A DNA stretch of 64,000 nucleotides from Rhizobium ecuadorense (GTDB lineage Bacteria > Pseudomonadota > Alphaproteobacteria > Rhizobiales > Rhizobiaceae): contig NZ_LFIO01000207.1 in the NCBI RefSeq assembly GCF_001187535.1, positions 120,117 through 184,116 on the forward strand, given 5' to 3'. The notes below the pieces were generated by a model. The model had not been told where the DNA came from and searched no databases. It saw only the letters and a list, made by a program, of their open reading frames with translations. Positions 9,127 through 16,675 of the stretch are shown here, one piece after another. Both the position numbers and the translations under genes were made by a program. Position 1 is the stretch's first letter. Every line of letters begins with the position of its first letter.

Positions 9127-9225
9127 GGTCGTGGGAGCGGAATGCCAGCGCCAAATCGATGGTCTCTAATTTATGCCCGTTATTGACGCCTCTGCGAGAG
9201 GCACGGCTTTCGCCTGCACCCGCGT

Positions 9226-9519
9226 TTATTCGGAATCGGTCTTCCGGTCGGCGAGTCGATTTGACGCCAGATTAGGCTGGACCAGTCTCTTGCTGGCAAA
9301 AGCCCTGCCGGAATGCGATTTCAGGTATGTTTCAAATTCAAGCGCCTTGTGCTTGTCAGGAAAGGCGCAATACCAGAGCAAATTCCATGGTGCGAATTTG
9401 GCGGTATGGGTGGATTTTCCGGCATTGTGCGCCGACAGACGCTGTTTCAGATCTGCGGTAGAGCCGGTGTATTCCTGATCGGGAAAATCGACGCTGCGGA
9501 GAATATAAACGTACCACAT
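9226..9519 (-). CDS. GIY-YIG nuclease superfamily protein (UPF0213-like)
   Basis: Small protein of 97 residues made almost entirely of one GIY-YIG domain. YVYILRS at the start corresponds to the GIY strand and YTGSTADLKQRL to the YIG strand with its catalytic Arg. The conserved HNAGKSTHTA follows, and the Glu in ALEFETYLK fits the metal-binding position. Stand-alone members like this are common in bacteria; they are thought to act on DNA, but substrates are mostly unknown. It lies about 100 bases from tRNA-Ala on the same strand; I see no integrase or duplicated attachment site there. Confidence 0.88.
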   Translation of the reverse strand: MWYVYILRSVDFPDQEYTGSTADLKQRLSAHNAGKSTHTAKFAPWNLLWYCAFPDKHKALEFETYLKSHSGRAFASKRLVQPNLASNRLADRKTDSE

Positions 9520-9620
9520 CAGCGTTTCAGCCCGTCGTCGCCCTTCGGGCTATGCCGGGCACTGCTTCGGCCTAACGGTTTCTCGCGGCTGCGCCATGCG
9601 AAGCCCGTAAGGGCGAAGCG

Positions 9621-9696
<76 letters not shown>

Positions 9697-9796
9697 ATCA
9701 AGGTGGTCCGGCTGAGGGCCGGTCCTGGGATGCTTCGCAGGGCGTGCCCTGCGGAGTGGCGGCTTATTACTTCCGGTTTTCGGAGATAGCAAGCCT

Positions 9797-9835
9797 AAAA
9801 AATCCGGCCCGGAGAATTTTTTCCTCGCCGGGCCG
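9797..9835 (-). terminator. rho-independent terminator of the TIGR02300 gene
   Basis: On the minus strand, eleven bases after the stop at 9847, CGGCCCGG pairs with CCGGGCCG across an A-rich loop and is followed by a TTTTTT tract. A classic intrinsic terminator. Confidence 0.75.
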
Positions 9836-9846
9836 AAATGCAGCCG

Positions 9847-10230
9847 TCAGACTTCGTCTTCGTCGCCGGTCACGCCGATGATGTCGCTCATGTCGTCGTC
9901 GTCATCGTCTTCGTCCGGTGTGAGGAAGGTGTCGTCGTCGTCATCGCCTTCGATTTCGACATCGTCGTCGCCCATATCCGGGATGTCGTCGCCGGAGGCG
10001 GCGTCATCGGCATCCTCGAGCGAAACCAGTTCGACTTCGGTGTTTTCGGTATCGACTTCCGCAACCTCGTCTTCTTCGGCAACGTCAGCGATCGCCGAGG
10101 TTTCTTCGAAGAAGGACAGGGGGTAGGATTTGCCGGTATAAGGAGAAACGATCGGATCCCGGTTCAGATCATAAAACTTCTTGCCGGTTTCCGGATCGGT
10201 ACGCTTGGTTCCAAGTTCCGCTTTCGCCAC
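9847..10230 (-). CDS. TIGR02300 (FYDLN_acid) family protein
   Basis: Acidic protein of 127 residues. The N-terminus carries the family signature (AELGTKRTDPETGKKFYDLN, then PYTGKSYP). From about residue 45 on it is almost pure Asp/Glu with Val and Ser, including runs of six Asp. The GTG at 10230 is chosen because GAGG lies upstream and the family begins with the AKAELGTKR phrase; the 18 extra residues from 10281 do not look native. The family is restricted largely to alphaproteobacteria and has no assigned function. The short conserved head resembles a zinc-ribbon remnant lacking cysteines. It is divergent from cmk. Confidence 0.88.
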   Translation of the reverse strand: MAKAELGTKRTDPETGKKFYDLNRDPIVSPYTGKSYPLSFFEETSAIADVAEEDEVAEVDTENTEVELVSLEDADDAASGDDIPDMGDDDVEIEGDDDDDTFLTPDEDDDDDDMSDIIGVTGDEDEV

Positions 10231-10557
10231 TATAAGCCTCGTGAGAATGGCCGAATCCGAGATTCGGCAAATGCCGTTCAAGCCGGCGTTCCATCGGAAT
10301 TTATAAGCCGGTCCCCTTAATCGCTGTGGCTTCCCATGTCAAAGCCAAACTTTATGATCGGAGCGCAAGGTATTTCCGGCGCCGACGGATGACCGGCCGG
10401 CGGGTTTATGGTAGCGAGCCGCGGCAGCTGCGGAGCTGAGCGAAGATCGTCGCCGGAAGGGGCGGCCTTGCGAAGAAAATGCTGCGCCTTTACAAAGGAT
10501 TACGCGTGCATGGCGCCGCGCCGCGGCCTTTGAGCCGGTTGCCCCAGGATTGACAAG
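10231..10557. other. divergent intergenic region between the TIGR02300 gene and cmk
   Basis: A 327-base region holding promoters for both directions. I see no gene in it, no tRNA and no clear ncRNA fold. In many proteobacteria aroA is close to cmk-rpsA; no part of an EPSP synthase can be recognised here, so aroA is located elsewhere if present. Confidence 0.55.
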
Positions 10558-11205
10558 ATGAGCACCAGGACTTTCACCATCGCCATCGATGGCCCGGCGG
10601 CGGCCGGCAAGGGCACTCTCTCGCGCCGCATCGCCGAGCAATACGGCTTCCATCATCTCGATACCGGCCTGACCTATCGCGCCACGGCCAAGGCGCTGCT
10701 CGACGCCGGCCTGCCGCTCGATGACGAGGCGGTGGCCGAAAAGATCGCGCGGGAGGTTGAACTTGCCGGATTGGATCGCGATATACTTTCCAAACATGAG
10801 ATCGGCGAAGCCGCGTCGAAAATAGCCGTCATGCCGGCGGTGCGCCGGGCGCTGGTCGAGGCGCAGCGGCGATTTGCGACGAAGGCGCCGGGAACCGTGC
10901 TCGACGGGCGCGATATCGGCACGGTCGTCTGCCCGGATGCGCCGGTGAAGCTCTATGTGACGGCGACGCCGGAGGTGCGGGCAAGACGCCGTTACGACGA
11001 GATCCTCGGCAAGGGGGCGACGGCCGATTTCGATGCGATTTTCGAGGACGTCAAGCGGCGCGACGAACGCGACATGGGACGGGCCGACAGCCCTTTGAAA
11101 CCAGCTGATGATGCGCACTTGCTTGATACGTCGGAAATGAGTATAGAGGCCGCGTTTCAAGCCGCTCAATCGATCATCGATGCGGTCTTGAGCCGAGATG
11201 CCTAA
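10558..11205 (+). CDS. cmk: (d)CMP kinase
   Basis: Cytidylate kinase of 215 residues, phosphorylating CMP and dCMP with ATP. The P-loop [16 protein letters not shown] lies at about residues 12-27 and is followed by [11 protein letters not shown], the CMP-binding phrase typical of the family. [20 protein letters not shown] and the lid region RARRRYDEI are intact, with [14 protein letters not shown] near the end. Length matches bacterial Cmk (about 215-230). It is directly upstream of rpsA, the usual order. The upstream match to a ribosome-binding site is modest (CAGGATTGACAAG). Confidence 0.96.
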   Translation: MSTRTFTIAIDGPAAAGKGTLSRRIAEQYGFHHLDTGLTYRATAKALLDAGLPLDDEAVAEKIAREVELAGLDRDILSKHEIGEAASKIAVMPAVRRALVEAQRRFATKAPGTVLDGRDIGTVVCPDAPVKLYVTATPEVRARRRYDEILGKGATADFDAIFEDVKRRDERDMGRADSPLKPADDAHLLDTSEMSIEAAFQAAQSIIDAVLSRDA

Positions 11206-11382
11206 ATTCAAGCGATTTTGCATGCTCAGACGCATGGATCGCTTTTAATACAGCAGCCTGAAATTCCGTCCAAGCGCCGGATTGCCTTCGTGAAAGAGGG
11301 CGGACTGGGTTCAGGCCCGTTCAACGCAAACCAACCGGCGCATACGTGTCCGCTTCCCTATCCAGGACACGCAGGAGATTTT
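11206..11382 (+). promoter_or_regulatory. rpsA leader with hairpin next to the ribosome-binding site
   Basis: A 177-base spacer upstream of rpsA. A 7-bp stem CGTGTCC (11345-11351) / GGACACG (11365-11371) with a 13-base loop ends directly at the GCAGGAG binding site. S1 is known to autoregulate its translation through leader structure in enterobacteria; a similar role here is inference. Confidence 0.4.
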
Positions 11383-13086
11383 ATGTCAGTAGCAACTCCC
11401 TCTCGCGAGGATTTCGCGGCCCTTCTCGAAGAGTCCTTTGCCAAGAACGATCTGGCCGAAGGCTATGTAACCAAGGGTATCGTCACGGGCATCGAAAAGG
11501 ATGTCGCCGTTGTTGACGTCGGCCTGAAGGTCGAAGGCCGCATCGCGCTCAAGGAATTCGGCGCCCGTGCCAAGGACGGCCAGCTCAAGGTTGGCGATGA
11601 AGTCGAAGTCTACGTCGAGCGTATCGAAAACGCGCTTGGCGAAGCTGTTCTGTCGCGCGAGAAGGCTCGCCGCGAAGAAAGCTGGGTCAAGCTCGAAGCC
11701 AAGTTCGAAGCTGGCGAGCGCGTCGAAGGCGTCATCTTCAACCAGGTCAAGGGTGGCTTCACGGTCGACCTCGACGGTGCGATCGCCTTCCTGCCGCGTT
11801 CTCAGGTCGACATCCGCCCGATCCGCGACGTTACCCCGCTGATGCACAACCCGCAGCCCTTCGAAATCCTCAAGATGGACAAGCGCCGCGGCAACATCGT
11901 GGTTTCGCGCCGTACGGTCCTGGAAGAATCCCGCGCCGAGCAGCGTTCTGAAATCGTTCAGAACCTCGAAGAAGGCCAGGTTGTCGACGGCGTCGTCAAG
12001 AACATCACCGATTACGGTGCGTTCGTCGACCTCGGCGGCATCGACGGCCTGCTGCACGTCACCGACATGGCATGGCGCCGTGTGAACCATCCGTCGGAAA
12101 TCCTGAACATCGGCCAGCAGGTCAAGGTTCAGATCATCCGCATCAACCAGGAAACCCACCGCATCTCGCTCGGCATGAAGCAGCTCGAGAGCGATCCGTG
12201 GGATGGCATCCAGGCCAAGTATCCGGAAGGCAAGAAGATTTCCGGTACCGTCACGAATATCACCGACTACGGTGCATTCGTCGAGCTGGAGCCGGGCATC
12301 GAAGGCCTGATCCACATCTCGGAAATGTCCTGGACCAAGAAGAACGTTCACCCCGGCAAGATCCTGTCCACGAGCCAGGAAGTCGAAGTCGTCGTTCTCG
12401 AAGTCGACCCGTCCAAGCGCCGTATTTCGCTCGGCCTCAAGCAGACGCTGGAAAATCCGTGGGCAGCATTCGCCCGCAGCCATCCGGCCGGCACTGAAGT
12501 CGAAGGCGAAGTCAAGAACAAGACCGAATTCGGCCTGTTCATCGGCCTCGACGGCGACGTTGACGGCATGGTGCACCTCTCCGACCTCGACTGGAACCGT
12601 CCGGGCGAACAGGTCATCGAGGAGTTCAACAAGGGTGACGTCGTCAAGGCCGTCGTTCTCGACGTCGATGTCGAGAAGGAACGCATCTCGCTCGGCATCA
12701 AGCAGCTCGGCAAGGATGCGGTCGGCGACGCCGCTGCATCGGGCGACCTGCGCAAGAATGCAGTCGTTTCCTGCGAAGTCATCGCGGTCAACGACGGCGG
12801 TGTCGAAGTGAAGCTCGTCAACCACGAGGACATCACTTCCTTCATCCGTCGCGCCGACCTCGCCCGCGACCGCGACGAACAGCGCCCTGAGCGCTTCTCG
12901 GTCGGCCAGGTCTTCGACGCCCGCGTCACCAACTTCTCCAAGAAGGACCGCAAGATCATGCTGTCCATCAAGGCTCTGGAGATTGCGGAAGAGAAGGAAG
13001 CCGTTGCCCAGTTCGGTTCGTCCGACAGCGGCGCTTCGCTCGGCGACATTCTGGGCGCAGCCCTGAAGAACCGCGGCGGCGAATAA
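11383..13086 (+). CDS. rpsA: 30S ribosomal protein S1
   Basis: Ribosomal S1 of 567 residues, binding mRNA on the 30S platform to promote initiation. Six OB-fold S1 repeats are visible. The strongest are at about 195-270 (VVDGVVKNITDYGAFVDLGG), 280-360 (TVTNITDYGAFVELEPGIEG) and 370-445 (NKTEFGLFIGLDGDVDGMVH). The ATG at 11383 behind GGAG gives the canonical start SVATPSREDF; a longer frame back to 11218 is only leader. Codon use is strongly biased to C-ending codons, as for a highly expressed gene. It ends at a strong terminator. Confidence 0.98.
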   Translation: MSVATPSREDFAALLEESFAKNDLAEGYVTKGIVTGIEKDVAVVDVGLKVEGRIALKEFGARAKDGQLKVGDEVEVYVERIENALGEAVLSREKARREESWVKLEAKFEAGERVEGVIFNQVKGGFTVDLDGAIAFLPRSQVDIRPIRDVTPLMHNPQPFEILKMDKRRGNIVVSRRTVLEESRAEQRSEIVQNLEEGQVVDGVVKNITDYGAFVDLGGIDGLLHVTDMAWRRVNHPSEILNIGQQVKVQIIRINQETHRISLGMKQLESDPWDGIQAKYPEGKKISGTVTNITDYGAFVELEPGIEGLIHISEMSWTKKNVHPGKILSTSQEVEVVVLEVDPSKRRISLGLKQTLENPWAAFARSHPAGTEVEGEVKNKTEFGLFIGLDGDVDGMVHLSDLDWNRPGEQVIEEFNKGDVVKAVVLDVDVEKERISLGIKQLGKDAVGDAAASGDLRKNAVVSCEVIAVNDGGVEVKLVNHEDITSFIRRADLARDRDEQRPERFSVGQVFDARVTNFSKKDRKIMLSIKALEIAEEKEAVAQFGSSDSGASLGDILGAALKNRGGE

Positions 13087-13110
13087 GCCTCGCATCCGCC
13101 TTTGAATTGA

Positions 13111-13140
13111 AGAACCCGCCGGAGCGATCCGGCGGGTTCT
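13111..13140. terminator. strong terminator between convergent genes
   Basis: Perfect 13-bp stem AGAACCCGCCGGA / TCCGGCGGGTTCT with loop GCGA, 24 bases after the rpsA stop and followed by TCATTTT. Its position between convergent genes allows it to serve both strands. Confidence 0.9.
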
Positions 13141-13161
13141 TCATTTTCAAGTTATGAACAT

Positions 13162-14736
13162 TTATTCCCAGCCGACCATGCGCTGATAGAGCGCGTAAAC
13201 AGGGTCGGCGGCCGCGCCTGACTGATAAGGCGTCGGCTCGGCATCGATCATCCTCGGCGTCCTGCGTTGAGGCGCCGCATTGGCCGCTTCGGCATCGGCC
13301 GCGGCATCCCCGCCGCCGGACTGCGCCTGCTGCTGATCTTCCTGCTGCGGATCGTCTTGCTGCTGATCCGGCGGCGCGCCGTCGTGATGGTGCTGATGCT
13401 GGTGGCTGGTTTCACCCGCCTTCCCGTTCGGCGGGACATCCTTGGCGAACTGATAAGGCAGCTGCGTATAGGCAAGTCCCTCCGGCATCCTTGCCGCCAG
13501 CGGGATATAGGCAGCCTCGGCCGTCTCGGCTATCGGCATCATCGGCGGTGGCGCGTCGATCTCTTTCGGCTGGCGGGCAGCCGCGGCCACGACCTCCGTT
13601 TCCACCGGCGACGGGCGTGGCGCTGCGGACGGGCGCGCATCGGGTGCTGCGAGTTCCGCCGGCTGCCTGGTCAGGGTTTCGGCCGCATCGCTGATGACGG
13701 CATCGTCGAGGATCGCATCGATCTCCACGGCCGCTTCGACGGGACCATCCTCCAGCACGGCTTCGACGTCCTGCTCGCGGATGATGGTGACGATCATCTC
13801 GGAGACCTCTTCGGTCATCGAAGCGACAATTCCCGTCCAATTTCTCGGAATGACGGGATCGCCTTTTCCCGACATGGCGCGAGGCTGGATCGCAGGCGCC
13901 TCCGGCATTTCCCGCGCGTCCTCGGCCGCTGTGGCCTCGGCCGGCAAGGTTGGCGCGGCGTCGATCTCCTGCGGCTCGGGTTCCTCCGGGGCGACCGCGC
14001 TTGCCGCTGCCGACGCGGATTGAGCCCGGTTTTCGGGCCGCGGCGCTTCCGGATCGGCAGCGTCCACGGCCTCAGTGATGACCGCCTCCTCGGCGGTTGC
14101 CAAAGCCGCGGTCTCGACCAGCGAACTGGCCGGTGCGGACGGCTTGTCTGCCGGCTGGCGCATGGCGGCAGACGCATGATCCTCGTGCAGCTGGATTTCC
14201 GGCCGGGCTTCGGCGCGCATCGGCGAAGCGTCGTTCTGGCCATAGGAGCGCACGACGGCACGGGCGGCGAGATCGCGATCCTTGTAGCGGACAATTTCCA
14301 GATATGCGACGATGCGGGCTGCTTCCGGACCTGCGGGATTCTTCAGGGCTGCGGCGATCATCCGAAGCGGCAGACTGTGGCCTTGCTCCGTAAGTTGGCG
14401 CTCCACCTCGTCGATCCTGGCAGCCGGCAGCCGCTGGATGGCATCGGCAAGCCGGGAGGCGAAGGCGAGATTGCTTTCGTCCTCGCCGCGATCCAGCGAG
14501 ATCGCGCGGCCGGCCGCATCGATGGCGTCGAGGAGGGCTTCGATCATGCGCTCGCGTGCGGCAAGGAGCAGGATACTGAGTTTGCCGGCAATGGCGGAAT
14601 TCAGGTCGGCGGCTTCGACGGGATTGACCGGCGCTGGCGCAATCACAGAACGGCCGAGGCCGCCGGCGACGATCGCCGCAGTCTGGCCTTGGGACGAAAA
14701 GCTTGCATTGGACGCTGCACGAACGGGAGTCAACAT
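13162..14736 (-). CDS. large acidic low-complexity hypothetical protein with His/Gln-rich tail
   Basis: I do not recognise a family. The 524-residue product has a folded-looking helical N-terminal part (about residues 30-190; AARERMIEALLDAIDAAGRA and RIVAYLEIVRYKDRDLAARA). A long Ala/Pro/Glu-rich, probably disordered region spans about 195-440. The C-terminal 85 residues contain a His cluster and Gln/Asp-rich stretches, ending PVYALYQRMVGWE. No signal peptide or membrane span. The ATG at 14736 follows AGGAG; the longer frame to 14853 has no such support. It could be a scaffold or cell-cycle-linked protein, given a CtrA-like site upstream, but this is speculation. Confidence 0.75.
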   Translation of the reverse strand: MLTPVRAASNASFSSQGQTAAIVAGGLGRSVIAPAPVNPVEAADLNSAIAGKLSILLLAARERMIEALLDAIDAAGRAISLDRGEDESNLAFASRLADAIQRLPAARIDEVERQLTEQGHSLPLRMIAAALKNPAGPEAARIVAYLEIVRYKDRDLAARAVVRSYGQNDASPMRAEARPEIQLHEDHASAAMRQPADKPSAPASSLVETAALATAEEAVITEAVDAADPEAPRPENRAQSASAAASAVAPEEPEPQEIDAAPTLPAEATAAEDAREMPEAPAIQPRAMSGKGDPVIPRNWTGIVASMTEEVSEMIVTIIREQDVEAVLEDGPVEAAVEIDAILDDAVISDAAETLTRQPAELAAPDARPSAAPRPSPVETEVVAAAARQPKEIDAPPPMMPIAETAEAAYIPLAARMPEGLAYTQLPYQFAKDVPPNGKAGETSHQHQHHHDGAPPDQQQDDPQQEDQQQAQSGGGDAAADAEAANAAPQRRTPRMIDAEPTPYQSGAAADPVYALYQRMVGWE

Positions 14737-14893
14737 GGCATGCTCCTTTCGCAAAGTGACGATGAAAGCAGGCTCTATAAAAGGGCCGCGCTCATCCGGC
14801 CCCCTTGCATCCCAGCAGATCCTCCTGTCCGCATGACGCAATACCGGCGTCATCGAAATGCATAAATATTAATGGGAATTTTAGGAAAGAGGC

Positions 14894-14910
14894 GTTAACG
14901 AATCGCTAAC
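14894..14910 (-). promoter_or_regulatory. possible CtrA-type site upstream of the 524-residue gene
   Basis: GTTAACGAATCGCTAAC is a near-palindrome that reads TTAA-N7-CTAAC, one base off the alphaproteobacterial CtrA consensus TTAA-N7-TTAA. It lies about 160 bases upstream of the start at 14736. Match by eye only. Confidence 0.3.
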
Positions 14911-14967
14911 AGCCGCAGACAGGCCCGTCGACGGTCTTTGTTTTCAATTGTGCCGCAGGCAATTTAC

Positions 14968-15594
14968 TCAGCTATGGGCGAAAATATCGGCCTCTTCCCA
15001 GCCGAGCAGGTCGAGCTTGGCGCGGGTCGGCAGGAATGCGAAGCAGGCCGTCGCATGGTCGAAGCGGCCGTCGCGGATCAAGCGTGCCGTGAGCTTGTCG
15101 CGCAACGCGTGGAGATAAAGCACATCGGAAGCGGCATATTCGAGCTGGGCCGGAGACAGCGTCTCGGCCGCCCAATCGGAAGATTGCTGCGTCTTGGAAA
15201 TATCGACGTCGAGCATCTCCTTGAGATTGTCCTTGAGGCCATGCCGATCCGTATAGGTGCGGATCAGGCGCGAGGCGATCTTGGTGCAGAACACCGGGGT
15301 CGTCGTGACGCCGAACGTGTGGAAGAGGACGGCGATATCGAAGCGGCCGTAATGGAAGATCTTCTGATGGGTCGGATCTTCGAGCAGGGCGACGAGATTG
15401 GGGGCCTCTTTCTGGCCGGCGGCGATGCGGATGACGTCGGCGGTGCCGTCACCCGGCGAAAGCTGGACGACGCAGAGCCGGTCCCGGCGCGGCACCAGGC
15501 CGAGCGTTTCGGTGTCGATGGCGACCGCGCCGGTGTAACGGGCGGCATCGACCGCTGATATATCGCCTTCGTGATAACGTATGGTGGCGGCCAT
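14968..15594 (-). CDS. rnd: ribonuclease D-like 3'-5' exonuclease (DEDDy, no HRDC)
   Basis: Exonuclease of 208 residues with the four DEDDy motifs: IDTETLGL (Exo I), FHYGRFDIAVL (Exo II), and SPAQLEYAASDVLYL (Exo III, Tyr and Asp). The length covers only the catalytic domain; the HRDC domains of E. coli RNase D (about 375 residues) are absent, as is common in alphaproteobacteria. Expected to trim tRNA or other RNA 3' ends in the cytoplasm. The ATG at 15594 starts the conserved TIRYHEGD region; the longer frame upstream reads into unrelated sequence. Confidence 0.92.
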   Translation of the reverse strand: MAATIRYHEGDISAVDAARYTGAVAIDTETLGLVPRRDRLCVVQLSPGDGTADVIRIAAGQKEAPNLVALLEDPTHQKIFHYGRFDIAVLFHTFGVTTTPVFCTKIASRLIRTYTDRHGLKDNLKEMLDVDISKTQQSSDWAAETLSPAQLEYAASDVLYLHALRDKLTARLIRDGRFDHATACFAFLPTRAKLDLLGWEEADIFAHS

Positions 15595-15698
15595 GAGACT
15601 GTCTTCCCCTAGGATGTCAGGCTGAAGCGGCCTGAGATCGTGTTTTAGCGCTATAGCGCAAAGCCGCAAAATGCGAAACCGCTTCCTCTGGCGGTGGA

Positions 15699-16508
15699 TC
15701 AGAATGTCGGCGGCGTGTTGATCCAGAGAAGAACGGTTTCGCCATCGTGGCGATTGCGCCAGGAATGGTAGCGGCGGCTTTCGAAGTAAAGTGAATCGCC
15801 GGGTCCGAGATCGAAGAACTGATCGCTGTCGAGCACCAGTTCGAGCCGGCCGGACAGAACGTGCATGAACTCCTCGCCCTCGTGACGATAGGCGCCTTCG
15901 CTGGCAGCACCCGGCGCCAGCACGAAACGATGGCAATCCATCATCCTGCGGCCTTCGGCAAGCAACTGCACCGCGACTCCAGGGGTCGTTTCCGGCCAGG
16001 TGCGCCATTCCCCGGCACGCACCATGACCGGCACCTCGCCGCTTTCTTCACCGGAGAGGCGGGAAACGGTGGTGCCGTAATACTCGGCGAGGTCATGCAG
16101 CGTCTTGAAACCGACGCCCTGCGAGGTGCGCTCCAGGGTCGAGAGGGTCGAAGCGGTGATGCCGATGTCGCCGGCCACCTGCTCCAGCGTCTTGCCGCTC
16201 GCGTGGCGCAGGCTGCGCAGCTTGCGGCCGAGGCCGGTTCCCTGGCTTGTCTCGGCGCCATCGGCGGACGGCTCCTCGGCCTCCAGCGCCTCGCGGATGG
16301 CCGCGGGATTGAGGCCGCGCTCGACACGATACCAGGAGATGCGCTTCAAGCGCGCCAGATCGTCGGCGCTGTATTGCCGATGGCCGGTTTGCGAACGGCC
16401 GGGAACGAGCAGACCCTGACTTTCCCAGAGCCGCAGCGTCGAAGCCGAAACGCCCGCCAACCGCGCGGCCTCGGCCACCTTGTAGCGTACAGGCCCGCTA
16501 TCATTCAT
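15699..16508 (-). CDS. MerR-XRE-cupin fusion transcriptional regulator
   Basis: The 269-residue product joins three modules. A MerR-type winged helix lies at about residues 8-65 (YKVAEAARLAGVSASTLRLW, then HRQYSADDLARL). An XRE helix-turn-helix lies at about 94-151 (KTLEQVAGDIGITASTLSTL). A cupin lies at about 190-265 with the metal-binding phrase HEGEEFMHVLSG. The cupin probably senses a small molecule. The ATG at 16508 follows AGGGA; starts at 16547/16550 lack a binding site. It is divergent from gabT-gabD across a 167-base gap containing a perfect palindrome, so control of GABA catabolism is likely, though not proven. Confidence 0.9.
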   Translation of the reverse strand: MNDSGPVRYKVAEAARLAGVSASTLRLWESQGLLVPGRSQTGHRQYSADDLARLKRISWYRVERGLNPAAIREALEAEEPSADGAETSQGTGLGRKLRSLRHASGKTLEQVAGDIGITASTLSTLERTSQGVGFKTLHDLAEYYGTTVSRLSGEESGEVPVMVRAGEWRTWPETTPGVAVQLLAEGRRMMDCHRFVLAPGAASEGAYRHEGEEFMHVLSGRLELVLDSDQFFDLGPGDSLYFESRRYHSWRNRHDGETVLLWINTPPTF

Positions 16509-16621
16509 CCGAAATATCCCTGATTCCAATCGCGTGCGAGCATTCATCAAAACACGTGATGTTTGAAGAAAAAAATGGCTCTTGTTTTCTTACAGGAAAA
16601 ATGTAGGAATTTCGATAGTGA

Positions 16622-16638
16622 TTGCAGAATTTCTGCAA
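16622..16638. promoter_or_regulatory. palindromic operator candidate in the gabT / regulator intergenic region
   Basis: TTGCAGAA-T-TTCTGCAA, a perfect 8+1+8 palindrome lying 37 bases before the gabT start. Best candidate binding site for the divergent MerR-XRE-cupin regulator. Confidence 0.55.
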
Positions 16639-16675
16639 GATAATTCCAGATCCCCTTTCAGCCAGGAGCGCATTG

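Noticed and set aside
10339..11235. 298-codon minus-strand open frame over cmk
   Set aside because: Shadow of cmk; no domain and no binding site.
11386..13095. 569-codon open frame antisense to rpsA
   Set aside because: It mirrors the S1 repeats of a certain essential gene, has no ribosome-binding site, and arises from the strong codon bias of rpsA.
13267..14865. 532-codon open frame opposite the acidic low-complexity gene
   Set aside because: Arg/Gly-rich product typical of the antisense of Ala/Pro/Glu-rich DNA; the minus-strand gene has a good start site and sensible composition.
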